The position numbers and the translations under genes were made by a program. Of a stretch of DNA of 64,000 nucleotides, positions 25,291-34,177 are shown one piece after another; position 1 is the first letter of the stretch, and each line of letters begins with the position of its first letter. The notes beneath the pieces were generated by a model. It did not search any database. It was not told the origin of the DNA and saw nothing but the letters and a program-made list of their open reading frames with translations. The stretch is taken from NCBI GenBank assembly GCA_003150615.1, contig QALN01000001.1, positions 16,931 to 80,930 of the forward strand. The letters run 5' to 3'. The DNA is from Flavobacteriales bacterium. Lineage in GTDB: Bacteria; Bacteroidota; Bacteroidia; Flavobacteriales; UBA1820.

Positions 25291-26853
25291 TTAGTTTATA
25301 CCTTTTTTAATCTGGGAGAACATAATCTTCAGTTCGGCGATAAGCAGAACGGTGAACGTGGCTGCGAATATCCAGAACGTGGTCTGCACGGCTGTTGCGC
25401 TTACCTGCGATACGGCCGATACGGTCGGCATAAGGTCTTGTATCACCCAGGGTTGACGGCCCACTTCGGTCACTATCCAGCCGCACATCGAACTGACGTA
25501 AACCAGCGGTATGGCCGCTACGGCAGCATAGTAAAACCAGCGTTTGCCTTCGAGTTTGTCACGGTACGAGAAGTACAGCGAGAGAGCGAAAAGAGCGAGG
25601 AAAAACATTCCCAGGCCTACCATCAGGCGGAACGAATAAAATGTGAGAGGTACGTTCGGCACGAGCCTTTGCGCGTTCTTTTCCATTATCTGCGGGTCTT
25701 TGTCGTAGTAGTACCCGTATCCGAAGTATGAAAAATGCTCTTTTTTCCACTGCGGATCGTAGAATTTCTTCAACGCCAGTTCGTATTCCAGAGAGCCTTT
25801 TTCTTTTTCCCTCAGGTCAGCCAGGGCTTTTTGGGCTTCGTACCCCCGGCGCATTTTTTCGTAAGCGGACATTATGCCTTGTTCCGGATTACCTTCGATA
25901 AGGTCGTTTATACCCGGAACGAACGTGCCGGTGCTATGGTCGGAAAGAAACGACAACATGCCCGGTATTGCCACTCCAGGTACGTCTATCGATTTATAAC
26001 CCTGACCTTTGTCCTGTTTTACTATGCCGATGACCGTAAGCGGGGCTTCCGTACGCCCGTAAACGAGCCCTTCGGCGGCGGCCAGTTTCATAGGTTGTAT
26101 CTCGAATATGCGCCGTCCGGAACCGTCGCCGGTGTAAATGCTGAGCAATATGCCGAACATGCCGAACATGGCGGCAATGCGTATGCTGCGTTTGGCCATG
26201 TCATTGTGGCGGCGTTTGAGAAGGTACCACGAACTTACGCCGATGACGAATACCCCTGCAGTGACATATCCCGACGATACGGCATGGAAAAATTTGTTGA
26301 TAGCAGTGGGGGACAGCAGTACCGCCCAGAAGTCCATCATTTCGTTGCGTGCTGTTTCGGGGTTGAACTGCATGCCTACCGGATCCTGCATCCATGCGTT
26401 AGCCACGAGTATCCACAGCGCGGAGAGATTGGCCCCGACGGCTACCAGCCAGCTAGATGTAAGGTGAAATCCTTTGCCCACACGGTCCCAGCCGAAGAAC
26501 ATGACGGCTATGAACGTCGTTTCAAGGAAAAACGCCATGATGCCTTCTATGGCAAGCGGCGCGCCGAATATGTCGCCCACGAACCACGAGTAGTTCGACC
26601 AGTTGGTTCCGAATTCGAATTCGAGGATAAGCCCCGTAGCCACGCCGACAGCGAAGTTTATTCCGAAGAGTTTCATCCAGAATTTGGTCGTTTTTTTCCA
26701 CTGCGGGTCGCCGGTACGGTAGTAGATGGTCTCCATGATGGCTATTATCCACGTAAGGCCCAATGTGAGCGGGACGAAAAGCCAATGGTAAAGGGCCGTC
26801 AAAGCGAACTGCGCTCTCGACCAGTCGATTAGCTGAAAATCTATTGATTCCAT
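25291..26853 (-). CDS. cydA: Cytochrome bd ubiquinol/menaquinol oxidase subunit I
   Basis: Haem-bearing subunit I, 520 residues. It shows the N-terminal haem-ligand His in ALYHWLFVPLTLG (His23), and the conserved GRQPW motif about residue 465 in the segment leading to the last membrane helix. The long Q-loop, where quinol is oxidised, is seen as a hydrophilic stretch about 250-390. The start is ATG at 26853 (MESIDFQLIDWSRAQFA); a longer frame to 26880 exists but is not supported. Together with cydB it forms the terminal oxidase. Menaquinone is the probable electron donor, since menF and menI are in the window. Confidence 0.95.
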   Translation of the reverse strand: MESIDFQLIDWSRAQFALTALYHWLFVPLTLGLTWIIAIMETIYYRTGDPQWKKTTKFWMKLFGINFAVGVATGLILEFEFGTNWSNYSWFVGDIFGAPLAIEGIMAFFLETTFIAVMFFGWDRVGKGFHLTSSWLVAVGANLSALWILVANAWMQDPVGMQFNPETARNEMMDFWAVLLSPTAINKFFHAVSSGYVTAGVFVIGVSSWYLLKRRHNDMAKRSIRIAAMFGMFGILLSIYTGDGSGRRIFEIQPMKLAAAEGLVYGRTEAPLTVIGIVKQDKGQGYKSIDVPGVAIPGMLSFLSDHSTGTFVPGINDLIEGNPEQGIMSAYEKMRRGYEAQKALADLREKEKGSLEYELALKKFYDPQWKKEHFSYFGYGYYYDKDPQIMEKNAQRLVPNVPLTFYSFRLMVGLGMFFLALFALSLYFSYRDKLEGKRWFYYAAVAAIPLVYVSSMCGWIVTEVGRQPWVIQDLMPTVSAVSQVSATAVQTTFWIFAATFTVLLIAELKIMFSQIKKGIN

Positions 26854-26919
26854 AGTCCTGTTTGTTTTATTACGCCTCACCTTAAGCGGGGAGGAAAAGT
26901 ATATTGCTGTGTTTGTTTT

Positions 26920-27147
26920 TTAAGTTTCGTCGCCAGGCAGGTTCTTTACAAGTTGTCCTGATACGTAATCGCTTTTTTCCGCATCGCTTCCAAAGCGCGA
27001 GGAGAGGAAATCCGGGAAGAAAAACACTTTCAGTATGGCGAACATGATGAACAACTTGACCAGTATTATCACCCAGAGGGTGCGTCCGGTGGTCATTTCG
27101 CGGAAGCCGTCGCGGTAGAATCGGTATATCTTCCCTATCGTACCCAT
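26920..27147 (-). CDS. DUF4492 small membrane protein of the cytochrome bd operon
   Basis: A 75-residue protein with one membrane segment (about 24-44, LWVIILVKLFIMFAILKVFFF) and charged ends. DUF4492 proteins sit immediately upstream of cydA in many Bacteroidetes. By analogy with small subunits such as CydX in Proteobacteria it may stabilise the oxidase, but that is inference from position and size only. It precedes cydA by 66 bases. No clear -7 box was found upstream of it on this strand. Confidence 0.85.
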   Translation of the reverse strand: MGTIGKIYRFYRDGFREMTTGRTLWVIILVKLFIMFAILKVFFFPDFLSSRFGSDAEKSDYVSGQLVKNLPGDET

Positions 27148-27319
27148 AGTTGCAGCGTCATAGTTTTATGGCAGTGAAATTATGCATTATTAACAGGATA
27201 AAAAAATATGGGAGCCCTAAATTTTTAAAAAATATTAAAAAGGGTTTTTTGTAAAACTGCGGAGTGCGATTTTACAATTATTTAATGGCATACCGTTTCC
27301 TTGGGAGTGGTTAATGGCT

Positions 27320-27327
27320 TAATTTTG
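27320..27327 (+). promoter_or_regulatory. Candidate -7 box for the P-type ATPase operon
   Basis: TAATTTTG, an exact TAnnTTTG match, 87 bases before the ATG at 27415. A TTG at 27301-27303 lies 16 bases upstream. Confidence 0.45.
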
Positions 27328-27414
27328 TAAATTAGCCAACCCGGAGCTCGCGCCACGGAGGAAGCATTTTACACATGTGTATTCAAAAAAGCGTGGAATG
27401 AAATAACCGAATAT

Positions 27415-30318
27415 ATGTCTGATAATATTAAAAAAGGTCTGACATCCGCCCAGGCGGAGCGCAGCCGGCAACAACACGGTCCGAACATAGTTACTCCGGC
27501 AAAAAAAGACCCGGTGTGGAAGTTGCTTCTGGAAAAATTCAAAGACCCGATAATAGAAATATTGCTCGTCGCCGCTTTGCTGTCGTTTCTGATAGCGGCC
27601 GTCGAGGGCGAATATATCGAAACGATAGGAATAGTTGCGGCTATACTGTTGGCCACGTGCGTCGGTTTTTTCTTCGAATGGGACGCCGGCAAAAAGTTCG
27701 ACCTTTTAAACCGGGTAAACGATGACACTCCGGTCAAAGTGTACCGCGACGGCAAAGTACACGAGATACCCAAACGCGATGTGGTGGTGGGCGATGTGGT
27801 AGTACTGGCCCAGGGCGACGAAATACCTGCGGACGGACGCCTGTCGGAAGCGGTATCGCTTCAGGTGAACGAATCGTGCCTTACGGGCGAGCCTGTGATA
27901 AGCAAAAGTACGGACCCGGAGGATTTCGACACTGAAGCTACTTATCCTACGGATATGGCCATGCGCGGTACAACCGTTACCGACGGCCATGGGGAAATGA
28001 CCGTTACGGCCGTTGGCGACGAGACTGAATTCGGCCGGGTGGCCCAACAGTCCACGGCCAGAAACGAGCAGCAGACACCGCTTAACCGCCAGCTCGAAGG
28101 ATTGGCGAAATTCATAAGCGTCATGGGGTTTGCATTCGCTTTCCTCATATTCGCCATATTGTTTGTCAAGGACATATTTTTCGGGGTCCAGGATTTCGAT
28201 ACGCTGCAGCTCGTCTCGCTCGGCGCGATAGTGCTGGCGTTGCTGGTGCTTGGATTTAAAATGTGGGTGCCGGTTATTTACAACGTCATAGCGCTTAAGA
28301 ATAAAAATGTTTCCACGCCGCGCTGGATAAGAAAAAGTCCGTGGTGGGCATGGGTGCTCGGAGCTGCCGGTGTCATGGTTGTTTTCGCAGGGGCGGAGTA
28401 TGCTTTCGGCATAAATCCTATGGACGATGAAAACTGGATACCGCTTGGAATATTGGCCCGGATATTGGGTTATATGATGGTAGCAGTGACTTTGATAGTG
28501 GTGGTAGTGCCCGAAGGTCTGCCGATGAGCGTCACGCTGTCGCTTGCACTCAGTATGCGGCGTATGCTCAAGAGCAACAATCTGGTGCGCAAGATGCATG
28601 CCTGCGAGACTATGGGCGCTATAACGGTTATCTGTACCGACAAGACGGGAACGCTGACACAGAACCGTATGCAGGTGTATGAAACGGATTTCGGCCCGCA
28701 CAAAGGCGGAAGCGCCGATGGCGGCGGAATGCAGGAAATAATAAATACAGGTATAGCCGTCAATTCCACGGCGTTTCTCGACGTGGATTCATCGGGCGCT
28801 GTCCATACGATAGGAAATCCTACGGAGGCTGCGCTCCTGTTGTGGCTGCGCGGGCAGGGACAGGATTATGAAAAACTCCGTGAATCTGTTGAAACGGTAA
28901 GCCAGCTAACTTTTTCGACCGAACGCAAATACATGGGTACGCTCATAAAGGACGGGGGAGGGAAATACCTGTTGTTCATAAAAGGCGCTCCGGAGATAGT
29001 GCTGTCGAAATGTTCCTTGGCAGCCATGCCCGAAGGGGATGTTCCGGTATCTGACATAGAGGCTGACGTGCGCGCTACTCTGTCGCGTTATCAGGATATG
29101 GCCATGCGTACTCTCGGTTTTGCCTATGCGGAAGCAGACCCTGCCGATGCTGAAACTCCGGTGGAAAAATTGGCTGAAAGAGGACTCGTGTTTTTGGGTG
29201 TGGCCGCCATTTCCGACCCTGTGCGGGAGGACGTCGGACAGGCTGTCGCCGAATGCCGGAGCGCAGGTATTGCCGTGAAGATAGTAACGGGCGACACTCC
29301 AGCCACGGCACGCGAGATAGCGCGCCAGATAGGTCTGTGGGACGACACTTCCGATGCCGCAGAAAATATCATAACCGGACCTGAATTCGCCTCCCTGACC
29401 GATGAAGAAGCCATTGCCCGCGTGCAGGCACTGAAGATAATGGCGCGCGCACGGCCTATGGACAAGCAACGTCTGGTACAGCTTCTCCAGAAAAAAGGAG
29501 AAGTGGTGGCGGTGACAGGCGACGGCACTAACGACGCTCCGGCTCTGAATTTCGCCGATGTTGGGCTTTCTATGGGTACCGGTACGTCCGTTGCCAAGGA
29601 AGCCAGCGATATAACTATAATAGACGATTCTTTCGCTTCGATAGCTACTGCCGTTATGTGGGGGCGTTCGTTGTATAAGAACATACAACGTTTTATAGTG
29701 TTTCAGTTGACGATTAACCTCGTGGCGTTGTTGATAGTATTCCTCGGTTCTGCTTTCGGCACGGAAATGCCTCTGAGCGTCACACAGATGCTGTGGGTAA
29801 ATCTCATTATGGATACTCTGGCCGCAGGCGCGCTGGCTTCGCTGCCGCCCGACCGCAGGGTTATGGACGATGCGCCACGCGATGCTTCGGCGTTTATCAT
29901 CACGCCTTCGATGAAACGTTCGATTTTCGTGACCGGCATACTGTCAGCGGCAGGGCTTCTGGGTGTGCTGTGGTGGTTTTACCATACGCAGGGAGGCGTT
30001 TCGCGAGCGGAACTGTCCATGTTTTTCACGCTGTTCGTGATGATGCAGGTGTGGAACCTTATGAACGTAAAGGCATTCGCTTCCGGTCGTTCGGCTTTTG
30101 CCGGCATGGGGCAGAGCCTGACGTTCGTACTGGTACTTCTTGCCATTGTGGCGGGGCAGGTGCTGATAGTCACTTACGGCGGCGATGTATTCCGTACCGA
30201 GGCTCTTTCTATGGAACAGTGGATATGGGTACTCGGCGGTTCGTCCGTAGTTCTGTGGGCTGGAGAGGCTGTGAGGCTTTTTACAGGTAAAAAGACGGTA
30301 AAAAAGTATAAAGCATAA
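27415..30318 (+). CDS. Calcium-type P-type ATPase (PMCA/SERCA-like)
   Basis: A 967-residue cation-transporting ATPase. The phosphorylation motif DKTGTLT begins at Asp409, the transmembrane ion-site motif is PEGLP (Pro366-Glu367), and the hinge region reads TGDGTNDAPAL. The order and motifs fit the PMCA-type Ca2+ ATPases. Between the third and fourth membrane segments there is an insertion of about 100 residues with extra hydrophobic stretches, making it longer than most bacterial members. Substrate Ca2+ is the usual inference, Mn2+ cannot be excluded. The stop codon overlaps the next gene start as taATG, so it is translationally coupled to a metallo-beta-lactamase-fold hydrolase. Confidence 0.93.
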   Translation: MSDNIKKGLTSAQAERSRQQHGPNIVTPAKKDPVWKLLLEKFKDPIIEILLVAALLSFLIAAVEGEYIETIGIVAAILLATCVGFFFEWDAGKKFDLLNRVNDDTPVKVYRDGKVHEIPKRDVVVGDVVVLAQGDEIPADGRLSEAVSLQVNESCLTGEPVISKSTDPEDFDTEATYPTDMAMRGTTVTDGHGEMTVTAVGDETEFGRVAQQSTARNEQQTPLNRQLEGLAKFISVMGFAFAFLIFAILFVKDIFFGVQDFDTLQLVSLGAIVLALLVLGFKMWVPVIYNVIALKNKNVSTPRWIRKSPWWAWVLGAAGVMVVFAGAEYAFGINPMDDENWIPLGILARILGYMMVAVTLIVVVVPEGLPMSVTLSLALSMRRMLKSNNLVRKMHACETMGAITVICTDKTGTLTQNRMQVYETDFGPHKGGSADGGGMQEIINTGIAVNSTAFLDVDSSGAVHTIGNPTEAALLLWLRGQGQDYEKLRESVETVSQLTFSTERKYMGTLIKDGGGKYLLFIKGAPEIVLSKCSLAAMPEGDVPVSDIEADVRATLSRYQDMAMRTLGFAYAEADPADAETPVEKLAERGLVFLGVAAISDPVREDVGQAVAECRSAGIAVKIVTGDTPATAREIARQIGLWDDTSDAAENIITGPEFASLTDEEAIARVQALKIMARARPMDKQRLVQLLQKKGEVVAVTGDGTNDAPALNFADVGLSMGTGTSVAKEASDITIIDDSFASIATAVMWGRSLYKNIQRFIVFQLTINLVALLIVFLGSAFGTEMPLSVTQMLWVNLIMDTLAAGALASLPPDRRVMDDAPRDASAFIITPSMKRSIFVTGILSAAGLLGVLWWFYHTQGGVSRAELSMFFTLFVMMQVWNLMNVKAFASGRSAFAGMGQSLTFVLVLLAIVAGQVLIVTYGGDVFRTEALSMEQWIWVLGGSSVVLWAGEAVRLFTGKKTVKKYKA

Positions 30319-31091
30319 TGAAACTGATATTTTTAGGGACAGGAACATCGCAGGGCGTGCCGATAATAGGCAGTAAGAGTCCGGTGTCGCGTTCCCGTGA
30401 TCCTCATGACAACCGCCTGCGCACATCTGCTGCGGTTGTAACCGACGACGGGCATATAATACTGATAGACTGCGGCCCGGATTTCCGGTACCAGATGCTC
30501 CGTGCGGGGTTGGACGATCTGGACGGAATATTGTTCACGCATGCCCATGCCGACCATACCGCCGGTTTGGACGACGTGAGGCCGATATGTTATTTCCGAA
30601 GCCACGATATAGACCTGTACGCAAAGGAAGACGTCATGGAGTCCATAAAGGCGCGTTTCGCCTACGTTTTCGCGAAAGGTGCCGACAGGTATCCCGGAGC
30701 GCCTACCGTAGCCGAACATATCATAACCGACGAACCGTTCCAAGTAGGCGGGGTAGAGGTCACGCCCGTGCCTGCCAATCACGGGTGGATAGATGTGACG
30801 GGTTACAGGATAGGAAAAATGGCGTACCTTACGGACGTGAAAAAGATGTTTGAAAGTTCGTACGACAAACTGCGCGGGCTGGACATACTGGTGATAAACT
30901 GCCTGAGGTTTACCGACCCGCATCCTACGCATATGATACTGCCTGAGGTGTTGGAAGTCATAGGAAAAGTCGCTCCCCGGCGGGCGTACCTGACTCACAT
31001 AAGCGAAGCCATGGGTTTTTCGGCCGAGGCTGAAAAACAATTGCCCGAAGGCATCAGCCTGGCCTACGACACCTTGCAGCTGGAGTTTTAG
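30318..31091 (+). CDS. MBL-fold metallo-hydrolase (PhnP-like)
   Basis: A 257-residue metallo-beta-lactamase-fold enzyme. The metal-binding motif HxHxDH is present: HAHADH with His75, His77, Asp79 and His80. A second His is in VTPVPANHGW and another in LTHISEA. The N-terminus FLGTGTSQGVPIIG is the standard opening of the PhnP/RNase Z-like branch. The substrate is probably a small cyclic phosphate or a similar ester, but that cannot be fixed. It overlaps the ATPase stop by one base. It precedes menI by about 100 bases. Confidence 0.88.
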   Translation: MKLIFLGTGTSQGVPIIGSKSPVSRSRDPHDNRLRTSAAVVTDDGHIILIDCGPDFRYQMLRAGLDDLDGILFTHAHADHTAGLDDVRPICYFRSHDIDLYAKEDVMESIKARFAYVFAKGADRYPGAPTVAEHIITDEPFQVGGVEVTPVPANHGWIDVTGYRIGKMAYLTDVKKMFESSYDKLRGLDILVINCLRFTDPHPTHMILPEVLEVIGKVAPRRAYLTHISEAMGFSAEAEKQLPEGISLAYDTLQLEF

Positions 31092-31193
31092 GCCGATATT
31101 GCACATGTGTGCCTGAAGGAAGCATTGTATTTGAAATATGCTTGAAAATAAATATATTAACTGCGGACAACCGCGATAAATACATAAATTGAA

Positions 31194-31640
31194 TTGAAGA
31201 ACAGAATAGACTTGCCCGAAGGCGAAATACTGCGCCGGCTCAACGCGATGTGCCCAGGCACTCTGATGGAAACGTTCGGCATAGAGTACACCGAAGCGGG
31301 AGAAAAAAGCCTTTCATGCCGTATGACGGTGGGTGACAATATGATGCGTCCGGGAGGGATAGTTCATGGAGGCGCCACGATGGCATTGATAGAAACCGTC
31401 GGCAGTTCCGCTTCGCTGCTTTTCATGGACCCGGAGAAAGAAGTGGTGCTCGGAATAGACGTATCGGCGAACCACGTCAGCACCGGCCGCAAGGGAGACG
31501 TACTCACGGCTACGGCCAAAGCCATACATATAGGGCGCTCCACTCAGCTGTGGCAGGTCAAGGTGGTGAACCAGGACGGACGGCTGATATCGCACGGCAA
31601 GGTGACTAATATCGTCATGCCGAAGGAGGTTCTGGGATAA
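31194..31640 (+). CDS. menI: Hotdog-fold thioesterase, likely DHNA-CoA thioesterase (MenI)
   Basis: A 148-residue hotdog-fold protein. The active-site region GGIVHGGATMALIETVGS contains the His58-Gly-Gly and Glu67 expected for the PaaI/YdiI family, and LNAMCPGTLMETFGIEY near the N-terminus matches the YdiI/MenI start. Genomic context supports menaquinone synthesis, because menF follows 259 bases later on the same strand. The start used is TTG at 31194, since no in-frame ATG lies upstream and later ATGs would cut the conserved LNAM region. Call of the fold is firm; specificity for DHNA-CoA is inferred from context. Confidence 0.75.
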   Translation: MKNRIDLPEGEILRRLNAMCPGTLMETFGIEYTEAGEKSLSCRMTVGDNMMRPGGIVHGGATMALIETVGSSASLLFMDPEKEVVLGIDVSANHVSTGRKGDVLTATAKAIHIGRSTQLWQVKVVNQDGRLISHGKVTNIVMPKEVLG

Positions 31641-31657
31641 GACCGTACAGTCGGGTA

Positions 31658-31865
31658 AGAGGCCTCACTGGCCGGAAGAGAATATCAAACAGGCTATGCC
31701 TGCGAGTGAGAGGCCTCACCGGACGGAAGAGAATATCAAACAGGCTATGCCTGCGGGTGAGAGGCCTCACTGGACGGAAGAGAATATCAAACAGGCTATG
31801 CCTGCGGGCCGGGTGCTCCCGGCGGAACAGAAACGACCTATTGAACAGGCTATGCCTGTGCCGTA
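31658..31865. repeat. 51-bp tandem repeat array between menI and menF
   Basis: Three near-identical 51-base units at 31658-31708, 31709-31759 and 31760-31810, plus a diverged fourth to about 31865. Each ends in caggctatgcctgcggg, whose CAGGC-TAT-GCCTG core is a small hairpin. The same core occurs in the dispersed repeats at 37.2 and 62.3 kb. The array fills nearly all of the gap between menI and menF. Confidence 0.9.
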
Positions 31866-31899
31866 AATTGTTTCGGATGAATTGTAACGAAAAAAAGAT

Positions 31900-32988
31900 A
31901 TGAACAACATAGATTTTGCGGAATTTTTCAGAACGCTCGAAAAAGGCGGACATCCGTTCGCTATGTACTGTTTTCCGGGCGAAGACACTGTAAATGTGAT
32001 TATCGACAGTGCGCCGGGGCTGAATATACTCTCCGATCCGGATCGTGAGAAAGGATTCGTTTTCGCGCCGTTCGCATCGGATACGCTGCCGTCGGTGCTC
32101 ATTTCGCCTTCGGTAGTGACGGCGTTTCCAGTTTCGGGATTGCCGGAAGCGGAAATACCGGGCAATGCGCCTTTTGACTGCGGAGACGATACCGGGGCGC
32201 GTGAAGAGTATGAAAAATTGGTGCGCACGGCCGTAAACGAGATAAACGAGGGCGGAGTTAAAAAAATAGTCGCTTCGCGTACCCTGCGGATGGATTACCG
32301 CAAGGCTGATTTTGCCGGAATGTTTGCCGCCATTGTACGCCGCTATCCTGAGGCTATGGCGTATTATTTTTCGCATCCGCAGATAGGAAGGTGGATGGGG
32401 GCTACGCCGGAACTTCTTCTTTTGCGCCGTGGCGGCAGTCTGCATACAATGTCTTTGGCCGGGACTATGCCTTTTTCAGGCGGGCAAAAGTATTCGTGGG
32501 ACAAGAAGAATGTCGAGGAACAGGCAGTTGTAAGCCTGGCCATAGGCGAGGCTTTTGAAAATAATGCGGTAGAACACGTAAAGGTCACCGAACCTGGAAA
32601 CCATTGCGCGGGTCCCGTAGTACACTTGTGCAGCCACATTTCCGGACGTGAAACCCTTGCTACGGACTTCGGAAAACTATTGTCGGATCTGGCTCCCACG
32701 CCGGCACTGTCGGGATATCCCAAAAAAGCGGCCATGGCTTTTCTGTCGAGGTATGAAAAGCACTCCAGAGCGTTTTACGGCGGGTATCTGGGCGAGGTGA
32801 ATATGTCGGGAGACAGGACTGCCGAACTTTATGTCAATATACGCTGCATGCAGATACACGATGATCATCTGACGCTGTACGCCGGCGGAGGTATTACCGG
32901 AATGAGCGATCCTTCGTCCGAATGGGATGAAACATGCCGCAAGATCAGGGCGGTGGGCTCTATAGCTTCACATTTTATAAGCCGTTAA
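31900..32988 (+). CDS. menF: Isochorismate synthase (menaquinone pathway)
   Basis: Chorismate-binding enzyme that converts chorismate to isochorismate, the first step of menaquinone synthesis. The 362-residue protein contains the family signature: WMGATPELLLLRRGG (about 165-179), SLAGTMPFSGGQ, and CAGPVVHLCSHISG plus GGYLGEVNMSGD, ending with LYAGGGITGMSDPSSEWDET with the Mg-binding acidic residues. The start is the ATG at 31900. It is preceded by a tandem repeat array and followed by another dispersed repeat. The remaining men genes (menD, menB and others) are not in the window. Confidence 0.9.
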   Translation: MNNIDFAEFFRTLEKGGHPFAMYCFPGEDTVNVIIDSAPGLNILSDPDREKGFVFAPFASDTLPSVLISPSVVTAFPVSGLPEAEIPGNAPFDCGDDTGAREEYEKLVRTAVNEINEGGVKKIVASRTLRMDYRKADFAGMFAAIVRRYPEAMAYYFSHPQIGRWMGATPELLLLRRGGSLHTMSLAGTMPFSGGQKYSWDKKNVEEQAVVSLAIGEAFENNAVEHVKVTEPGNHCAGPVVHLCSHISGRETLATDFGKLLSDLAPTPALSGYPKKAAMAFLSRYEKHSRAFYGGYLGEVNMSGDRTAELYVNIRCMQIHDDHLTLYAGGGITGMSDPSSEWDETCRKIRAVGSIASHFISR

Positions 32989-33125
32989 TATTTTGTGTCG
33001 CGCGTAATTTATGTTGCCTCCGGAACCTCGGAAGGAATATGTCCGCAAATACGTTAAATAATATTGATGCGTGTTTTATGTTGGATGAATTTAATTATAT
33101 TTGACAGTTAACATTAAAAACATAA

Positions 33126-33205
33126 TAAAATAAACTGCAATCCGGCCGGGTGCCCCCGGCTGGACAGATATTAATATCGAACGGGCTCTGCCCGCAAAGC
33201 TTAAA
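33126..33205. repeat. Dispersed palindromic intergenic repeat, copy B
   Basis: Begins taaaataaactgcaa, as do copies C (37.2 kb) and D (62.3 kb). It holds two hairpins, ccggccggg/ccccggctgg and CGGGC-TCT-GCCCG, and the segment ggacagatatt shared with C and D. This is a shortened copy. It sits between menF and the following gene. Confidence 0.8.
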
Positions 33206-33212
33206 ATAAAAT

Positions 33213-33725
33213 ATGTCTGTACAAACCGTAAAATTGTATTCTTTGCCGCTGGTAAGCGCGAGGACTCTTTTCGCCGCTGTGGTTTTCACTGCGGCCAATA
33301 TAGCTTTTCCGCAATTGGTACACCTTGTACCGGGAGGAGGTTTCGTTTTTCTTCCGATATATTTTTTCACAATTGTAGGCGCTTACAAATACGGGCTTTA
33401 CGTGGGATTGATGACTGCGGTTTTATCGCCGCTGGCCAATAACCTGTTGTTCGGTATGCCTCCTGCCGGTGTGCTTCCCGTTATAATGTTCAAGTCGGTA
33501 TTGGCCGCCGTAGCAGCATCTTACTTTGCGAAAAGGGCAGGACGGGCGGCTTTGTGGGCTGTTTTGCTCACCGTGGTATCATATCAGGTGGCTGGCTCGG
33601 CGTTCGAATGGGCGTTTACCGGTTCGTTGGCAGCCGCATTGGCCGATTTCCGCACAGGTGTTCCGGGAATGCTGCTTCAGGTGTTTGCCGGTTACGCACT
33701 GCTCAGGGTGATGACTAAATCCTGA
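33213..33725 (+). CDS. ECF-transporter S-component-like membrane protein
   Basis: A 170-residue protein of about five or six hydrophobic segments. Its layout, with an opening VSARTLFAAVVFTAANIAFPQL, a GAYKYGLYVGLMTAVLSPL region and a central GMPPAGVLPVIM, is like small substrate-binding (S) components of energy-coupling factor vitamin transporters or a DUF6580-type protein. No ATPase (EcfA) or T component is close by. The substrate is unknown. It is followed nine bases later by a phosphoribosyltransferase, suggesting an operon. Family assignment is tentative. Confidence 0.55.
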   Translation: MSVQTVKLYSLPLVSARTLFAAVVFTAANIAFPQLVHLVPGGGFVFLPIYFFTIVGAYKYGLYVGLMTAVLSPLANNLLFGMPPAGVLPVIMFKSVLAAVAASYFAKRAGRAALWAVLLTVVSYQVAGSAFEWAFTGSLAAALADFRTGVPGMLLQVFAGYALLRVMTKS

Positions 33726-33733
33726 GGTGAAAA

Positions 33734-34132
33734 ATGGACGGAAAGACGTTTGAAGAAGTTCTCGAAAGGTTTCGCCGGATAGATATAACCGAGTCCTTCG
33801 ATATGATAGTGGCTGTTGCCAACGGTGGTATCGTGCCTGCCGGGATACTGTGCCGCAAATTGTCGCTGCCGGTGTACCTGCTGCGGCTGAATTTGCGCGA
33901 CGCATGCCACAATCGTCTTTACGACGAACCGAAACTGCTTTCTCCTGTCGATTTCGAATACCGGGGCAAACGGATACTGTTGGTCGAAGACAGGATAAAG
34001 ACCGGAACTACGATAGAGTATGCAAAAAAACTGTTGGACGGGGCTGCGGTCGTAAAGACGTTCGCCGTGAACGGTAATGCCGATTATGCGCTTTACAACG
34101 GGCCGTGCTTCCCGTTTCCTTGGCTGTTGTAA
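33734..34132 (+). CDS. Phosphoribosyltransferase-fold protein
   Basis: A 132-residue PRTase-type protein. The PRPP-binding motif is visible as ILLVEDRIKTGTTIEYA (about residues 82-98), with the upstream segment VAVANGGIVPAGILCRKL forming the first loop. It is close in size to small bacterial purine or xanthine phosphoribosyltransferases, but the C-terminal hood is short. The substrate base is not evident. It starts nine bases after the membrane protein and is 45 bases before the DUF362 gene, so all three may be one transcript. Confidence 0.72.
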   Translation: MDGKTFEEVLERFRRIDITESFDMIVAVANGGIVPAGILCRKLSLPVYLLRLNLRDACHNRLYDEPKLLSPVDFEYRGKRILLVEDRIKTGTTIEYAKKLLDGAAVVKTFAVNGNADYALYNGPCFPFPWLL

Positions 34133-34177
34133 GGATATTACGGTGGCAGTCTGATAAATAAAAAACGCAATATAATT

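Noticed and set aside
31615..32445. Long minus-strand open frame spanning the tandem repeats and the menF start, with a repeated RHSLFDILFRPVRPLT-type unit
   Set aside because: It is antisense to the well-supported menF gene, and its repeats simply mirror the 51-bp DNA unit length (divisible by three). No start context or family match.
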